64,000 nt of DNA, from NCBI GenBank assembly GCA_001683735.1, contig LUGG01000003.1:806001-870000 (forward strand), given 5' to 3'. A model generated the notes under the pieces. The model was not told the DNA's origin, did no database searches, and saw only the letters and a list, made by a program, of their open reading frames with translations. Origin of the DNA: Grifola frondosa. Its lineage: Eukaryota; Basidiomycota; Agaricomycetes; Polyporales; Grifolaceae. Below are positions 11,441 through 22,809 of the stretch, in pieces. Each line of letters begins with the position of its first letter. Within the stretch, counting starts at the first letter, position 1. Made by a program: the position numbers and the translations under genes.

Positions 11441-13372
11441 ATGATTAAGGATGTTCAAGACCGCGAATTGGATCGTATCATGGGTAGTAGTCTACCTGAC
11501 GAACTCCTACAGAAACTACAGAGTATCGTTGGGTCAAGGTTAGTTTGTCTTCCCTGAAATCTTCACATCACGATGTTACAATATGAAGCGCATGCAGTCT
11601 GTCACATATGCCTAGGTACGGCATGCGCCTTCGTTGAATGCGCATTTGAGACATTCATGCTGTCCAGTCATCCTGCTGCAGGTACGATGATCGGGGATGC
11701 AAAAGGAACAACGGAGGTTGTGATACCGAAGTACGCGGTCATTTAATCGTTGCATTCAAAACCTGAGATTGATGTCACTCTTCAGGTCTTCTCCGGTCGA
11801 GAAGTGCAGGGGAAATCCATCGTTAACCAAGTCGGAAAGAAAGAAAGAACTAATCAAGTAGGTCGGTTTGTTGTACCCACAAATTACTCCATGCTCAAGC
11901 TTTTAGGCATCGGAATGCATCTCCGGCACGTAAGAAACGCAAAGAAGATGTGAAACCTACAATCGCCGTGGTGGTGTAAGTCGATTCATATTTCTACTCA
12001 GCGCTTGCTCAAGCGCAACGATTTGCAGCAAACGTATCACCAAACGTATCACCAAACGGTCATTTCTGATGTATCTGTCCCTTCCACACGTCTACGCTCC
12101 TCGCACGCGGGGATCATTGGTGGGCGCCCTATAACTGCGTCTTCATCCTTACCTCTACGAACGCTTCCTGTCCCAACCGACACTCCTACCCCCGCCGACC
12201 ACAGACTTTTTCTATATCCCTTCCATTCTAAAGGAGCTGTGAGCATCGGTACTGAAGAACTGGCTATGTTGGAACCGGGTCGTTATCTCAATGATAACAT
12301 TATTGAATTTGGTTTAAGGTGAGTGCCATTAGATTTGTGCGGCCGTAACGCACTCACGAGCATCTGCAGAGTATGTTATGAGGAGCTCAAGGCCAGAGAT
12401 GTCACCACCGCTGATCAAATTCATGTCTTTAGTCCTTTCTTCTTCACGCAACTGTGAGTCTGTTCAACTCCCAGTCATTCATTCATTCAGCACTTAGCTC
12501 ATGGCAGTACAAAATGTGGATATGATCGAGTAACATCACATACAAATTGTGTCGACATCTTCAGTAAAACAGTTCTCATCGTGCCTGTTTACGATAGGTA
12601 AGTCTCTTCACCAGCTTGCCCATTCATTGCTCATATGCATGTATAAAGCAACGAAAAACATTGGTATTTGGCAGTTATTGCTTACCCTGGATCTGTATTT
12701 GGCCCGCCCCCAGAGAGTAGTAGCACTCTTCGTGCTGGTGACGGTGACACCCAGTCCGGCTCGTCCCTCTACGCCCCAGCGTGGGTTTGCTTCAATTGTG
12801 CTGCATCGGCATACTAATTGACAGTTTAGCGCGACCATCTTTATTCTTGACTCCATGAACTGCTCTCGTGTATCTATAGGCTCGGTGACGGGGACTAATT
12901 GTGTCGAGGTGGGAGGAGTGTTATCAGATTATTTGAGTGTAGAGGCATACACAAAGAAGAACATTTCACCAACGTGCCGCCCTGCTGTTGTGCAAGTACC
13001 AGTGAGTGTTCCATATTAATATAATATGAAGTTCTGTATTTTATTTGTATTTTTCAGGTGCCGCAGCAACCTGCAGGTTCCAATGACTGTGGGTTGTACA
13101 TCTGCCACTTTGCACAACTCTTCATGGCCAATCCCAAGCGAATGATAGGCGTTCTATGGGTGCGTCCCTTCAACTACAAGTTTTCATTAGAGACTAGAAC
13201 TATTTTTCGATGGTAGACAGCCGAGATGGATGCAGACTTCCTGGTGGATCCCAATGCAGTCTGGCAAGTTGATGCGCTGCCTTCTCTGCGAACACACATG
13301 AAGAATAGGATATTAGCAATTGTCGAGGAATGGGAGCATTTGCATCGAAATTCGCGTCTGGATAAACCGTAA
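11441..13372 (+). CDS. Ulp1/SENP-type SUMO protease (peptidase C48)
   Basis: A cysteine protease expected to cleave SUMO precursors or SUMO conjugates. The catalytic set is visible across exons: HWYLAVIAYPGS (His near 12659), FILDSMN (Asp near 12849), and QQPAGSNDCGLYICHFAQ (oxyanion Gln and catalytic Cys at 13088-13090). A Ulp1-like substrate-cleft segment (EPGRYLNDNIIEFGLR near 12275-12320) precedes them. About eight to ten exons with 45-60 bp GT-AG introns; the C-terminal half splices cleanly without frame breaks. The N-terminal part (11441-11960) is less certain. Stop at 13370-13372. C48 proteases are common cargo of fungal and plant DNA transposons, and this one sits in a block with a Plavaka transposase and a palindromic upstream module, so it may be an element gene rather than the housekeeping Ulp1. 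Confidence 0.85.
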
Positions 13373-13488
13373 GACTCTTGTTTGTTACCAACTCATCCAT
13401 GCTTGCAATTCGCCTGTTTTTTATCACTCAAAAAATCGCATTTATATGCAAGCATCTCCAAGATGTATTATGTATAGTGTATAAGTAG

Positions 13489-13557
13489 TGTACGCGCTCT
13501 GTCCGGTCTCCAGACAAGCGTTCGCTCCAGATTGCTCCCATTCCTTCTATGTACGCG
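13489..13557 (+). repeat. Direct repeat of module 4 (P2 part), downstream of the protease
   Basis: About 65 bp nearly identical to 11188-11251, including the P2 palindrome at 13501-13515 and the following CAAGCGTTCGCT stretch. With module 4 it forms direct repeats on both sides of the C48 protease gene. Confidence 0.7.
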
Positions 13558-13589
13558 TATCATGTATAGCTATATTCTCTTGGGATCTA

Positions 13590-14525
13590 TCACTCTGCAG
13601 GTTCTGTAGCGCACCTGTGGTAGCGGAACACCCGGCGCGTCATGATAAGGCCGCACGTACATCTAGCCATCACAAATCCGAACTGGGCATCTGAAATACC
13701 CGGGTCCAGAAGGCTATCGAGTTTGCGTAGAACGTCGTCGATTATAATCGGACGAGGCACCGGTCGATCAGCGGGTGTCACTTTGATCTCCTCTGCCGTT
13801 ACATCTAGCACTGAATCAGATTGTTTGCAGAAAACTAGTAACGGTGTGAACTAACCCAACATTGCATACGTGCGCTTTAGTTTGCGTGAGTCGGAATGTT
13901 CAGTCCCTTCTTATGGAATGAGTTGTTAAACATTTAGTGTTGAGTCTGACAACTTACCAGACTGTCGACGGCGGAATGCGTTGTCAAGTTCGACTTCCGA
14001 GAAGTGAAATACGGTGGCGGGCCTTAAGTCACCAGGTTCTGTCGAGATGTCTCGACGTATGTTCGATGAATACTCATGCGACAACTACGCACCTCTGCGA
14101 TCATACTGTTTGGACTTCACGAAGAAGGCGGCGAAGATCCTCTCCAAGTACACTGTAAAACGGTCGAGCTTGGTGAGGTTTCAAGTTGTGAGAGAGCAAG
14201 TTAGATGCTTACCCAAATACCCACAGCTTCCCTTTGCACACATTGCTACGTATTCTCCCGAACATGGACCTTCGATTGCTATTAGTGTCGCAGCTTCTGT
14301 ATAATGTCCTTCGTCTGGAGTTGCGTTCGGGCAGAGACAACAAGGTCCAGTAAATTTGTATGTCATGCGACGCTCTCGTAATGCTGACGGCGTGACGCGA
14401 CGACCTCCGTCCTCCAGGGGCCTGTAGGAGGGAAAATCAGCGGTGTCAAGCATTCCTTGATCGACATGCTTACCAGTACCAGGTGCATAGCCCCTTCGTC
14501 CTAATATCATATTGCAAGACTTCAT
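13590..14525 (-). CDS. Cys-rich protein of unknown function, four exons
   Basis: Exon 1 starts at 14525 (MKSCNMILGRRGYAPGTG) and ends with a cysteine array, GPCCLCPN...GPCSGEYVAMCAKGSCGY, that looks like a zinc-binding fold. Three GT-AG introns join it without frame breaks to FTVYLERIFAAFFVKSKQYD, then ATVFHFSEVELDNAFRRRQ, then a last exon with RPVPRPIIIDDVLRKLDSLL and a second CxC motif (MARCTCGLIM). I recall similar unnamed proteins in Agaricomycetes; function unknown. The clean splicing suggests an intact gene. It converges on the C48 protease gene, and its upstream side abuts the 175-bp tandem repeats. Confidence 0.65.
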
Positions 14526-14722
14526 GTCGCTCGTCGCGGATACGTTGAAGAAGGGTTTGGTGTTGGGAGGTTATCATAATATGACGAGAATGATCTGTAG
14601 AAGTTCATGATTCCTGTGCTCTTATATGAGAAAGGAGGTGCATCTCTGTTGGCTTGTAACTTCATCTGCGAACATCTTGCATTCCTCCAGATGCCATAGA
14701 GACACAAGTGGAGTGTTATTGG

Positions 14723-15395
14723 AAACGCCGTCCCATCCCCCTGAATCGCCCTTCGAACATACACACAACGTAAGCCCGTCTGGCTATCTTGTCCCAGAAG
14801 CAAACCGAGGTGTGTTGTTAAGATGTTTTTTTCATTCTTTCATGACGTGCCCGAATGCCGATGACATCGTACATTTTCTTCAGACACCACTGATTAGAAA
14901 CGCCGTCACATCCCGCCCTGAATCGCCCTTCGAACATATGCACAACGTAAGCCCGTCTGGCTGTCTTGTCCTAGAAGCAAACCGAGGTGTGTTGTTAAGA
15001 TGATTTTTTTCATTCTTTCATGACGTGCCCGAATGCCGACGACATCGTACATTTTCTTCAGACACCACTGATTAGAAACGCCGTGCATCCGCCCTGAGTC
15101 GCCCTTCGAACATATGCACAATGTGTGCCCGTCTGGCTATCTCGTCTCAGAAGCAGACCGAATGCGTTGTCAAGATGATTATTTCATTCTCTCATGACGT
15201 GCCCGAATGCCGACGACATCGTACATTTTCTTCAGACACCACTGATTAGAAACGCCGTCACATCCCGCCCTGAATCGCCCTTCAAACATACGCACAACGT
15301 AAGCCCGTCTGGCTGTCTTGTCCTAGAAGCAAACCGAGGTGTGTTGTTAAGATGATTTTTTCATTCTTTCATGACGTGCCCGGACGCCGACGACA
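14723..15395. repeat. Tandem repeat, about 175 bp unit, nearly four copies
   Basis: Unit starts (AAACGCCGT) are at 14723, 14898, 15076 and 15250, giving spacings of 175, 178 and 174 bp; the last unit is partial. Units share CGCCCTTCGAACATA, GCCCGTCTGGCT and GACGTGCCCGAATGCCGA. The array lies between a minus-strand gene and the DUF6698-like gene on the plus strand, so it spans a divergent promoter region. Confidence 0.9.
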
Positions 15396-15577
15396 TTGTT
15401 CCTTGAAACACCATAATGGCATAGCGCGAATACCATTACGACAGCCTTGTAGATTTGATACTTTGAGGTCACGCGAGCTTGATCAAGTTTCACCTTTAAG
15501 ATGAGGTAGACTTCATCATGCGCTTATGCCTTGATTCCTCGCAGAATTAGCCCTTCAGTCTCTCGCTCTCAGTATTC

Positions 15578-16980
15578 ATGAGTGACAACATCGAATCCGG
15601 AACCAGGCGACCGAGTGCCCTTGAACAAGGGCCACGGAAGAAACCGTACATTCCCTTCACCATACATGTTTCCGTGCACTAATTTCTTTCCTAGGCGTAC
15701 CTCTGACCCGCTCGTGCACCATGGTCGTCATTTCGGGAGAACCATTCATGCCATGTGCAACGTCTCTGCACTGATTGTGAACTGTGTGCTTCGTTTAGAC
15801 GAGCGAGAACCGATGGAATTATTATCTGCTGAGTATGTTCATTCATCCTTTTAGTATTGCTCACTTCCCTATCATCACAGAGCGGCGAGAGCAGCGGGTC
15901 TTCGCGCAGCTATTGAACCTGGTCCCTTTCTTGGAGCAACGGTTGATGACCGACTGCGACAAAGAAGAGATGTCTCGAGTTGCTGACTTCGTATGTTCCC
16001 TCCTTATCATCATTATATAGCCTAATGTTACTAGATTCAGCGGGGTGCTTCAAGTGCGAGGTCAGATGATACGAAGAGTCTGAAAGGTCATATTTTGGAC
16101 TGGATCGGCACTCCAGGAGAGGCTTTCGTGCCCCCTATCGCCCGCAACATCAAAACTAATCGTGGCTATCATCATGAAGTCACTGGGTCGCTTCTTTGTC
16201 CGGCTGGCTTGAATTGGGCAGATTCCAAGTACGTCGACTCTCTATTTTGGCATAAGCTACGCTTACTCGGTCTAGTGTGAAGGCCCAGCTGCGTAGCGGG
16301 GAAATGACAGTCCCGGGGGACCAGTGGCCGATTTTCTTGTATGCCAATAACCAGTACGACCCGGACGATCCTTGGAATGGGTTATTGAGAAGTAGGCTGT
16401 TAGTGACAGTGAGTGTGATCGGCATTGGATTTGTCATCTTACTGAAATTTTCGTAAATGCAGGCTTACAAGCATATTTTTACTTCGCCCAGTTCCGTGGA
16501 CGATGAAACCAAAGCTACAAGAGCTGGCAATGCTCGTATCCATGGTATGACCAAGGTGACGGCTGCCTCGATTGCTTACATCGCTACTCAAGTGAGCATG
16601 ATGTCCTTATCGACTGTTCTCAACTATAGTCATGGACGGTATCTCACGTATTCTACCAGGTCCGATTCGCCTTATCTTCGTCATCCGTGTTTTCCAGAAC
16701 GGACACTGTGACTGACTCCGAACGATTCTATAATAGTGTCCTGGAGTTCCTTGATGACATCAATGAGAAAGAAGATGTCGATGCGCTTTTAGCATGGTGG
16801 AACCGGTGCGTTATGTTGCGTACCTCTCAGTCAATATGTGGATTCATGAGTATGGTTGCTAGTCATATTTTTCCTGGATCCGCAACGGGCGCACGGGCAC
16901 CTGCCAAGAATAGTGCATTAGCTAAACTTTTGGAGAGACGTAAGCAGAAGAACAACACTGCGGCGGCGGTGTCCACGTAG
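15578..16980 (+). CDS. DUF6698-like protein of unknown function
   Basis: About seven exons with short GT-AG introns join in frame. Recognisable stretches in order: GRTIHAMCNVSALIVNCVLRL, ERREQRVFAQLLNLVP, SDDTKSLKGHILDWIG, GYHHEVTGSLLCPAGLNW, MTVPGDQWPIFLYA, AYKHIFTSPSSV, NARIHGMTKVTAASIAYIAT, RFALSSSSVFSRTDTVTDS, and a basic C-terminus ending at the stop 16978-16980. These match a large Agaricomycete-specific family that I remember as DUF6698; the name is from memory. No known catalytic motif and no signal peptide. Such genes are multi-copy and often lie near mobile elements. All exons are open, so this copy looks intact. Confidence 0.8.
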
Positions 16981-17118
16981 CGGGAACACTTTATTTACAT
17001 ATGCATGTATCCACGCGTTGTCCTGCCATTCATACCTCGCGAATTTCGTAGATTATTTCCTTCTAAAACAGACCAAGACCAAGATATATATTAAACCCCC
17101 ATAAATGTGATCGTCGCC

Positions 17119-17330
17119 GGTCGCTCTTCTCGGTCGGGCGCACCTTACGAAACACCTGCCAGACTTGCATGCTTGTGGAGCTCACGCCAACCTCGCTGCC
17201 GCTGGTCGCTCTTCTCGGTCGGGCGCACCTTACGAAACACCTGCCAGACTTGCATGCTTGTGGAGCTCACGCCAACCTCGCTGCCGCTGGTCGCTCTTCT
17301 CGGTCGGGCACATCTTACAAAACACCTGCC
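17119..17330. repeat. Tandem repeat, 85 bp unit, 2.5 copies
   Basis: Units start (GGTCGCTCTTCTCGGTCGGG) at 17119, 17204 and 17289. The third unit diverges after about 45 bp into the next repeat. Confidence 0.9.
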
Positions 17331-17803
17331 AGCGTAATATATCTTTACATGCTTCGGTTGATCTGTTGAGTTCCTGTAAGCATTGCATCAATTGACATTC
17401 CCGGCTACCTGGCAGGATGTGTCAGTAACAATCTCTCTGCTGCATCTCACCGGATTCTCCTTTATGATATCACTAATAATATCCTAAAATACTTATGCAT
17501 TATGCAGATGTCACCAACGCTACTTAGGATTATATACCCATGTCTAGTGCCGCATCCGGGCGCACCTTACGAAACACCTGCCAGCGTAATATATCTTTAT
17601 ATGCTTCGGTTGATCTGTTGAGTTCCTGTAAGCATTGCGTCAATTGACATTCCCGGCTACCTGGCAGGATGTGTCAGTAACAATCTCTCTGCTGCATCTC
17701 ACCGGATTCTCCTTTATGATATCACTAATAATATCCTGAAATACTTATGCATTATGCAGATGTCACCAACGCTACTTAGGATTATATACCCTTGTCTAGT
17801 GCT
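17306..17803. repeat. Tandem duplication of 252 bp
   Basis: Copies begin at 17306 and 17558, and each contains CACCTGCCAGCGTAATATA, CCCGGCTACCTGGCAGGATG and a TAATAATATCCTRAAATAC stretch. They are nearly identical, so recent. The 5' end of each copy reuses the start of the 85-bp unit. Confidence 0.9.
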
Positions 17804-18127
17804 GTATCAGAATTACAGAAATTTGTTAAATTATACATAGTATAGAAACATATATACCTTTACATTTTGTTCATGAAAACTCTGATGGGATCGCGTGACC
17901 TCCGAAGCCTCAGCGGCATCCGAGATCTCGCCTTACTTCACACGCCACAAAGTTCTACTTTGCCACGACCTCTAGAAGACAGGCAACACCAATTTCCAGG
18001 ATAACATGTCAAGTTTCAAGTGTGACGCAAATTGCTGGAACTTGGTTCAGCTTGTTCATATACCGTGCCATACATACAGTGATCAGTCAGACCGTCGTTC
18101 TACATCCGCATGCATCCTTCAGCCTGT

Positions 18128-18593
18128 TTACTGGCAGAAAACGGAAACAGCAGCATTATCCAGACTGATGCCGTTGTACGTAAACTTGCTGAAGTCGCTC
18201 AATGCAACACCAGCAGACCAATAGCTCCCGGTGCAATTCTTGGTATCCCTGCACAGAAATCAAAGACCGTTGGTCAATCGAAAACTCCGCCAAAGCATGA
18301 ATGATGCTACGAACGTGTACAAAGTGCAGGTCGAGCCGGAAAGAGGCAAGAAGCTAGACACGCCGTTGGTGGGCAACAGCACACTGATGTCCAGGCATCC
18401 GCCGCTCGCAACATTGTAGCATGCGCCGGCGTAGTTCGGGTCGGCGCACAGCACACCGCCCGTCTATCACAGCATGAATTTGTCAACTGCCGTTGCGATT
18501 AATAGAGGTGAAATCACGTACCACTTGCGCATGAATCCCAGCAGTGGCTGAGAGGATGATGGCGATGGTAGAGAGGCTGAAGAAGTGGACCAT
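18128..18593 (-). CDS. Small secreted Cys-rich protein, beta/gamma-crystallin-like
   Basis: Three exons: 18593-18522, 18463-18315 and 18248-18128. The introns are 18521-18464 and 18314-18249, both GT-AG, and the spliced frame is 113 codons plus stop. The first about 23 residues are a signal peptide (MVHFFSLSTIAIILSATAG). The mature part has six cysteines, presumably three disulfides, in a pattern LCADPNYAGACYNVASGGC...GVSSFLPLSGSTCTLY...NCTGSYW. It resembles one Greek-key motif of beta/gamma-crystallins; this fold guess is from the spacing of Tyr, Gly, Ser and Cys. Likely extracellular, role unknown. It is head-to-head with a frameshifted paralogue 940 bp away. Confidence 0.8.
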
Positions 18594-19532
18594 ATTTCCG
18601 AATGTTGTTTGTGTTGGGTGGATGAGAGGTACACCAACGTGATGCTCTATTTTGTACATACTTCAGCCGCTCATAGCACAATCCACAGACCAGCAACAGA
18701 CTGACAGATACCGGCATTAGAGAAGCGAACACATTCAACAATGGTCAGCGCCGGTGCACGTTAGACAAGGAGATAGTAGCACCGGATTTGATATGGCCTT
18801 GTGTGTGTGGTCTTGGCAGCCCGACTGTCACAGGCACACACAGATATATTCTGGACACGGGGTTTCTCCGCGTTTTAACTTTGGAGTTCGAGTTCGGGCT
18901 TTCATCCATAAGTGAGATTTGCGAAGGAATGAGAGTCACCTGGGTAGCGGCGTTCAATATTCGATACCCAGCAAGGGTTGCTGCCTTTTGCCACTTACCA
19001 AGTCCGCATCAAATGTAGCCACAAACCTTCATTGAACCAAGTGGCTTAGCCACATACGATCGGCATCGCCGTTAACGATCTGATCGATCTGTTACGCCGC
19101 GGCTACGGTGTGAGCCACATTTCCACAAGAGAAACCGGGCAAATCGTGTCCTACCTCATCTATGCTGCTTTTCCGCCAGACAGATGTGGCATGACGGTAT
19201 GCTGAAGGTCCGATGCATATAAAAGTTCTGCCACACAGTCACATGCCGACAGGGGTCTGTCATGATTGAGAACGTCTAAAATAACCATATTCAACGCGAC
19301 CCTTTGGTGTTACTTACCTTGGATCCGCTTCTAGTCGGCCACCGAATGCTTCTCAAGGAAATTAACATCAGTTCCTATCCGGATCCGGTGTTGCGCTCGT
19401 ATATTAAGCGACGTACTGAACTTGTCACCTGCTAGCATTAATCCATGAGCGTCTCGAAGACATTTAAACGAAGCAGTAGAGTAGCCTCCTCTTCACTCTT
19501 CGAGCACCACCGATATTTGAATCTTAAGCACC

Positions 19533-20002
19533 ATGGTCCACTTCCTCAGCCTCACTATCATTGGTACCATACTCTCAGCTGCGGCCGGGATCCAGGCGCA
19601 AATCGTATGTGGTTTCGTCTCTACCCATTGGTGATCACCTACTCACCTCTCTCATTCCCGACAGACTGGTGGGATTCTGTGTGCTGACCCGAACTACAGC
19701 GGCGGATGCTACAATGTGGCGAGCGGCGGATGCCTGGACATCAGTGTGCTGTTGCCCACCAACGGCGTGTCTAGCTTCGCAGCTCTCTCCAGTTCGACCT
19801 GCCAGATGTTCACGTTCGTAAATAATCATTCATGCATCGATTGAAGGATAGACTGACGTCAGATATTTTCATTTTCCTCCAGGTCGACGCATGACTGCAC
19901 CGGAACTTATTGTCTGCCGGTGTTGCGCTGAGCGACTTCAGCAAGCTCAACTACAATGGTACCAGCCCGGATAACACTCCCGTTTCCGTTTTATGCCAGT
20001 GA
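19533..20002 (+). pseudogene. Paralogue of the small secreted Cys-rich protein, one-base deletion
   Basis: Same three-exon plan as the minus-strand copy: signal peptide MVHFLSLTIIGTILSAAAG, then ILCADPNYSGGCYNVASGGC, then a C-terminal exon beginning near 19882. Relative to its paralogue one base is missing at about 19907-19911 (TATTGTCTGCC here against TATTGGTCTGC), which makes an early stop. The downstream frame (LSDFSKLNYNGTSPDN) is otherwise open to a TGA at 20000-20002. The lesion is a single base in a short run, so recent loss or a sequencing error are both possible. Confidence 0.75.
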
Positions 20003-20751
20003 ACGCTGCGAGACGTGTGCAGATGATGTTTAGTGGGGTTGTGAGATAGGTATTGTGGGTTCGCGTATGAATATGCACTGTTTGTCTCGATACAGAACGC
20101 GATGGAAATGATCGTATGTGAAAACCATTGCAGTTCAGCAATTTTAGAATTGTATAGGGCAGTGACATTGGCTGATTACATCTATGCACTATGGTGTCGG
20201 AGATCTGAGGACATCTTGGCGAACCGGGTAGGGGTGAAGATCCAGTTTCCAACCAAAACATACGAGAAAGCGGAGCCCTTGCGAAGTAGTCCAACACTAC
20301 CTGAGCGCAACACTTATCTATAACAAGGAAGAGTCAGTTGACATTGCAAAAAACGAGTCAGAGTAAGAAAACGAAGGTTCAGAAAAAGCGGACGCATCTG
20401 CCAAAGCAGACCGCCCGAAGGTAGCTGAGATAAGTTTCTGCAGTGCAAGGGAAGCCCTTGCTAAAGCCAAATGCCTCAAACATCATAACAATGGCGGATA
20501 AATTCGCGATCAACATGATACTCACCTGGTGTAAAATTTATCCACCGCAAAGAAAACAGTGCTCTAGACGGACAATGCACCATGCACCATGCGTTAGAGA
20601 TTCCTGCGAAACTTGACGTCCACTTCATGCGGGCGCTTCCTATAAACAGTTCTGAAGAAATGTTAAAACATGGCTTGCGGCATACCAGCGACAAAAGAAC
20701 TCGCCGTAATATATGAACATATGTAGAGTAATTCGTGTGCGTGGGAGCGTA
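20003..20751. other. Intergenic, nothing firm
   Basis: At 20370-20493 on the plus strand an Ala/Lys/Glu-rich open stretch (ADASAKADRPKVAEIS) may be a decayed exon. No family recognised and no repeats seen. Confidence 0.4.
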
Positions 20752-21858
20752 TCACCCGGGCTTCGACTTTCGGCGGCGTCTCTTCTTTGCAGGGCAAGCA
20801 TCATGGTCGTCGGTGGCCATACTTCGCTTTGTATAAGGACCTCTCTTCCCTAGTGTCCGGTTGGCAAAGGCAAGATAAGACAAAAGAGAAATGTTGACAT
20901 ACGGGAACGAGAAGCTGGTTCCTGGACACTCAAGAAACCCAGTTCATGCGGAGTAAGCATGTCCGTCAGACGATGCTGCACGGAGGAGACCGATTGCACT
21001 CGGTCAATAACTGCGCAATCGAATTAGCACAAAATAAAGTGCAATTATGAGTGATAAAATTACCATGACTGAAGGAAGTCGGATAGATTAATTCCATGCG
21101 ACGTTTCACGCTTTCAAGCATGCTACGATGATACCGACGTCAGTATAGAGAAACAAAAAGCAAGCAGCTGTAGGGGGGACAAACCTTGCATCAGCCAGAC
21201 CGTTCGCGCCAACGACACCTAAGACAGTTTCCCAATTGATAGGCCGCACGCGATTCTGCATACTCTTCTCTGTAACAGGAACTTGCACAGCCAGCAAAGA
21301 CAACAACCGAGATAGAAACAAGGTCGAAGTAACAGTGAGAGCACGCAAGGACAGCGGGGAAAGCAGAGAATCTTCTTCATCTTCGTCGCTTCCAAGCAGC
21401 TCAATACGCGTCGGCTCTTTGTCAACGTGGGCATCACGTATATGATCATGAAGAATGGGGGCATCAGAATCATGGCGTGATTGAATAGCCTGAACGGCGA
21501 GGAATTTCACTTCATCTTCCAGACCCCATTCGGGAACATGGACATCTCCGGCAAGCAGCGGCCATCTGGTCCAAGTATCTCTAGTGTTTTCCTTCTGAGG
21601 AGCAAGTTTCCACTGATGATCTAACGAGGACCCTGCTTCAGAGATGGGGCCCAGCGAGATAGATTCCGTGACAGGTCTCTCGTCTTCACCCTCGTCGTCA
21701 GGTCTGGATACATACACATGTCCAGATGGGCGCAGCACAGACTCAGCAAGTTGGGTTGATAAATCAAGAGTATTACTTGTGCGCAGCGCGCGTAGCAGCG
21801 AAGAGTATTCGGTCAGCTCTGAGCGAAGCGCGGAGGGAACCCTGGGTCGTTTGCCCAT
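20752..21858 (-). CDS. Conserved fungal protein with basic C-terminal tail, probably nuclear
   Basis: Start chosen at 21858 (MGKRPRVPSALRSELTEYSS); an upstream in-frame ATG at 21888 is possible. The long first exon holds LRALRTSNTLDLSTQL, an acidic stretch, RWPLLAGDVHVPEWGLEDEV, and QNRVRPINWETVLGVVGANG. Three short introns (near 21180-21120, 21063-21010 and 20900-20845) join in frame to MLESVKRRMELIYP, DRVQSVSSVQHRLTDML and a final exon that ends KKRRRRKSKPG, a strong nuclear localisation signal, with the stop at 20752-20754. I recall homologues in other basidiomycetes, where they are unnamed; a role in transcription or the nucleolus is a guess. It is divergent from eL41 with about 215 bp between the start codons. 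Confidence 0.7.
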
Positions 21859-22073
21859 CGTTGCCCGGGAGTTGGAAGTGAAGAGCACGTTGAAAGCGCT
21901 CGTTGGCCATATTTGTTGGCGTGGGAAATGACATAAGCAGAACTGTACAGGACTGATGGCCTCATATCACCTCTCTCGGCCACAGGCAATCGGCCAAGTT
22001 CTCTCCATAAGTTGCCATGTGAGTGGGTGGATCTCTGCTATTCTGCGTTTTCTGATTTGCGCTTCCCCGCAGC

Positions 22074-22208
22074 ATGAGAGAGAAGTGGAAGAAAAAGAGG
22101 TCCCGCAGACTCAGACGCAAACGCAGAAAAATGCGGGCTCGTTCCAGTGCGTACCCCTTTTGATCCTTTTCGCGGAATTCTCCTTGCTAATTCACTTATG
22201 CAGAGTAA
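22074..22208 (+). CDS. RPL41: Ribosomal protein eL41 (60S subunit), 25 aa
   Basis: The smallest eukaryotic ribosomal protein, a single basic helix bridging the two subunits. The coding part is 22074-22146 plus 22204-22208, interrupted by an intron 22147-22203 (GTGCGT...TGCAG), and the spliced product is 25 residues, beginning MREKWKKKRSRRLRRKRR and ending RARSK. Only the last Lys codon and the stop lie in exon 3. A further GT-AG intron precedes the start codon (about 22019-22072), as is usual for fungal ribosomal protein genes. The product is too short for ordinary gene finders and easily missed. It shares a short divergent intergenic region with the 20752-21858 gene. Confidence 0.95.
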
Positions 22209-22809
22209 TCGCCTTGTCGGCGACTGCGCTCGCAATGCATGGATGTCATACCCGCTGTAGGCGGAGGTACTTCATGGATGATTCACGCCATAACCTTTGA
22301 CGTTAGGAGGACCATGTTATCTTGTCGCTTAGCCGTGTGCTGCGCTTCAGGTCCGGAAGTGCTTGTACTCTAACTTTGTTACCTGTTGGAGACCTTGTGG
22401 GGCAACAAAATCATGATGCTTGTATTGCAACTTTGCTTGCTGTATTTTTTATGTGTGCATGAAGAATTCACTGCTTTCTCGTGACACACTATGAAGTATC
22501 GACGTGATGAAGCTCCATGCATTTGAGTCGTCTACGCTATTGTACTATGATGTTAACGTTATGGTCGTCGAGCTGCCTGTTGCTCGAAGAGCTGTGTTAG
22601 CTGTAATTACGTGTATGGGAAGTCACGTTTGTTGTCGGACGCGAAATTGAATATTCGATCGCGTCTTGTCGCGGACTTTCATGCGACGCGTCTTCAGCCA
22701 CAACACTCTCAACACTGACTACTTGTGGATTATCTCTCGTCGTTGTCTCGTATCTTACCTGTGAGGACCTATCAGACTCGCTATACTACGACGAACGTAC
22801 TGCAAGAAA

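Noticed and set aside
18006..18224. Small plus-strand frame of 72 codons
   Set aside because: Overlaps the 3' exon of the secreted Cys-rich gene on the opposite strand, which has consistent splicing.
18128..18593. Considered as a hydrophobin because of the small secreted Cys-rich form
   Set aside because: Hydrophobins have eight cysteines with two CC pairs; here there are six and no CC pair.
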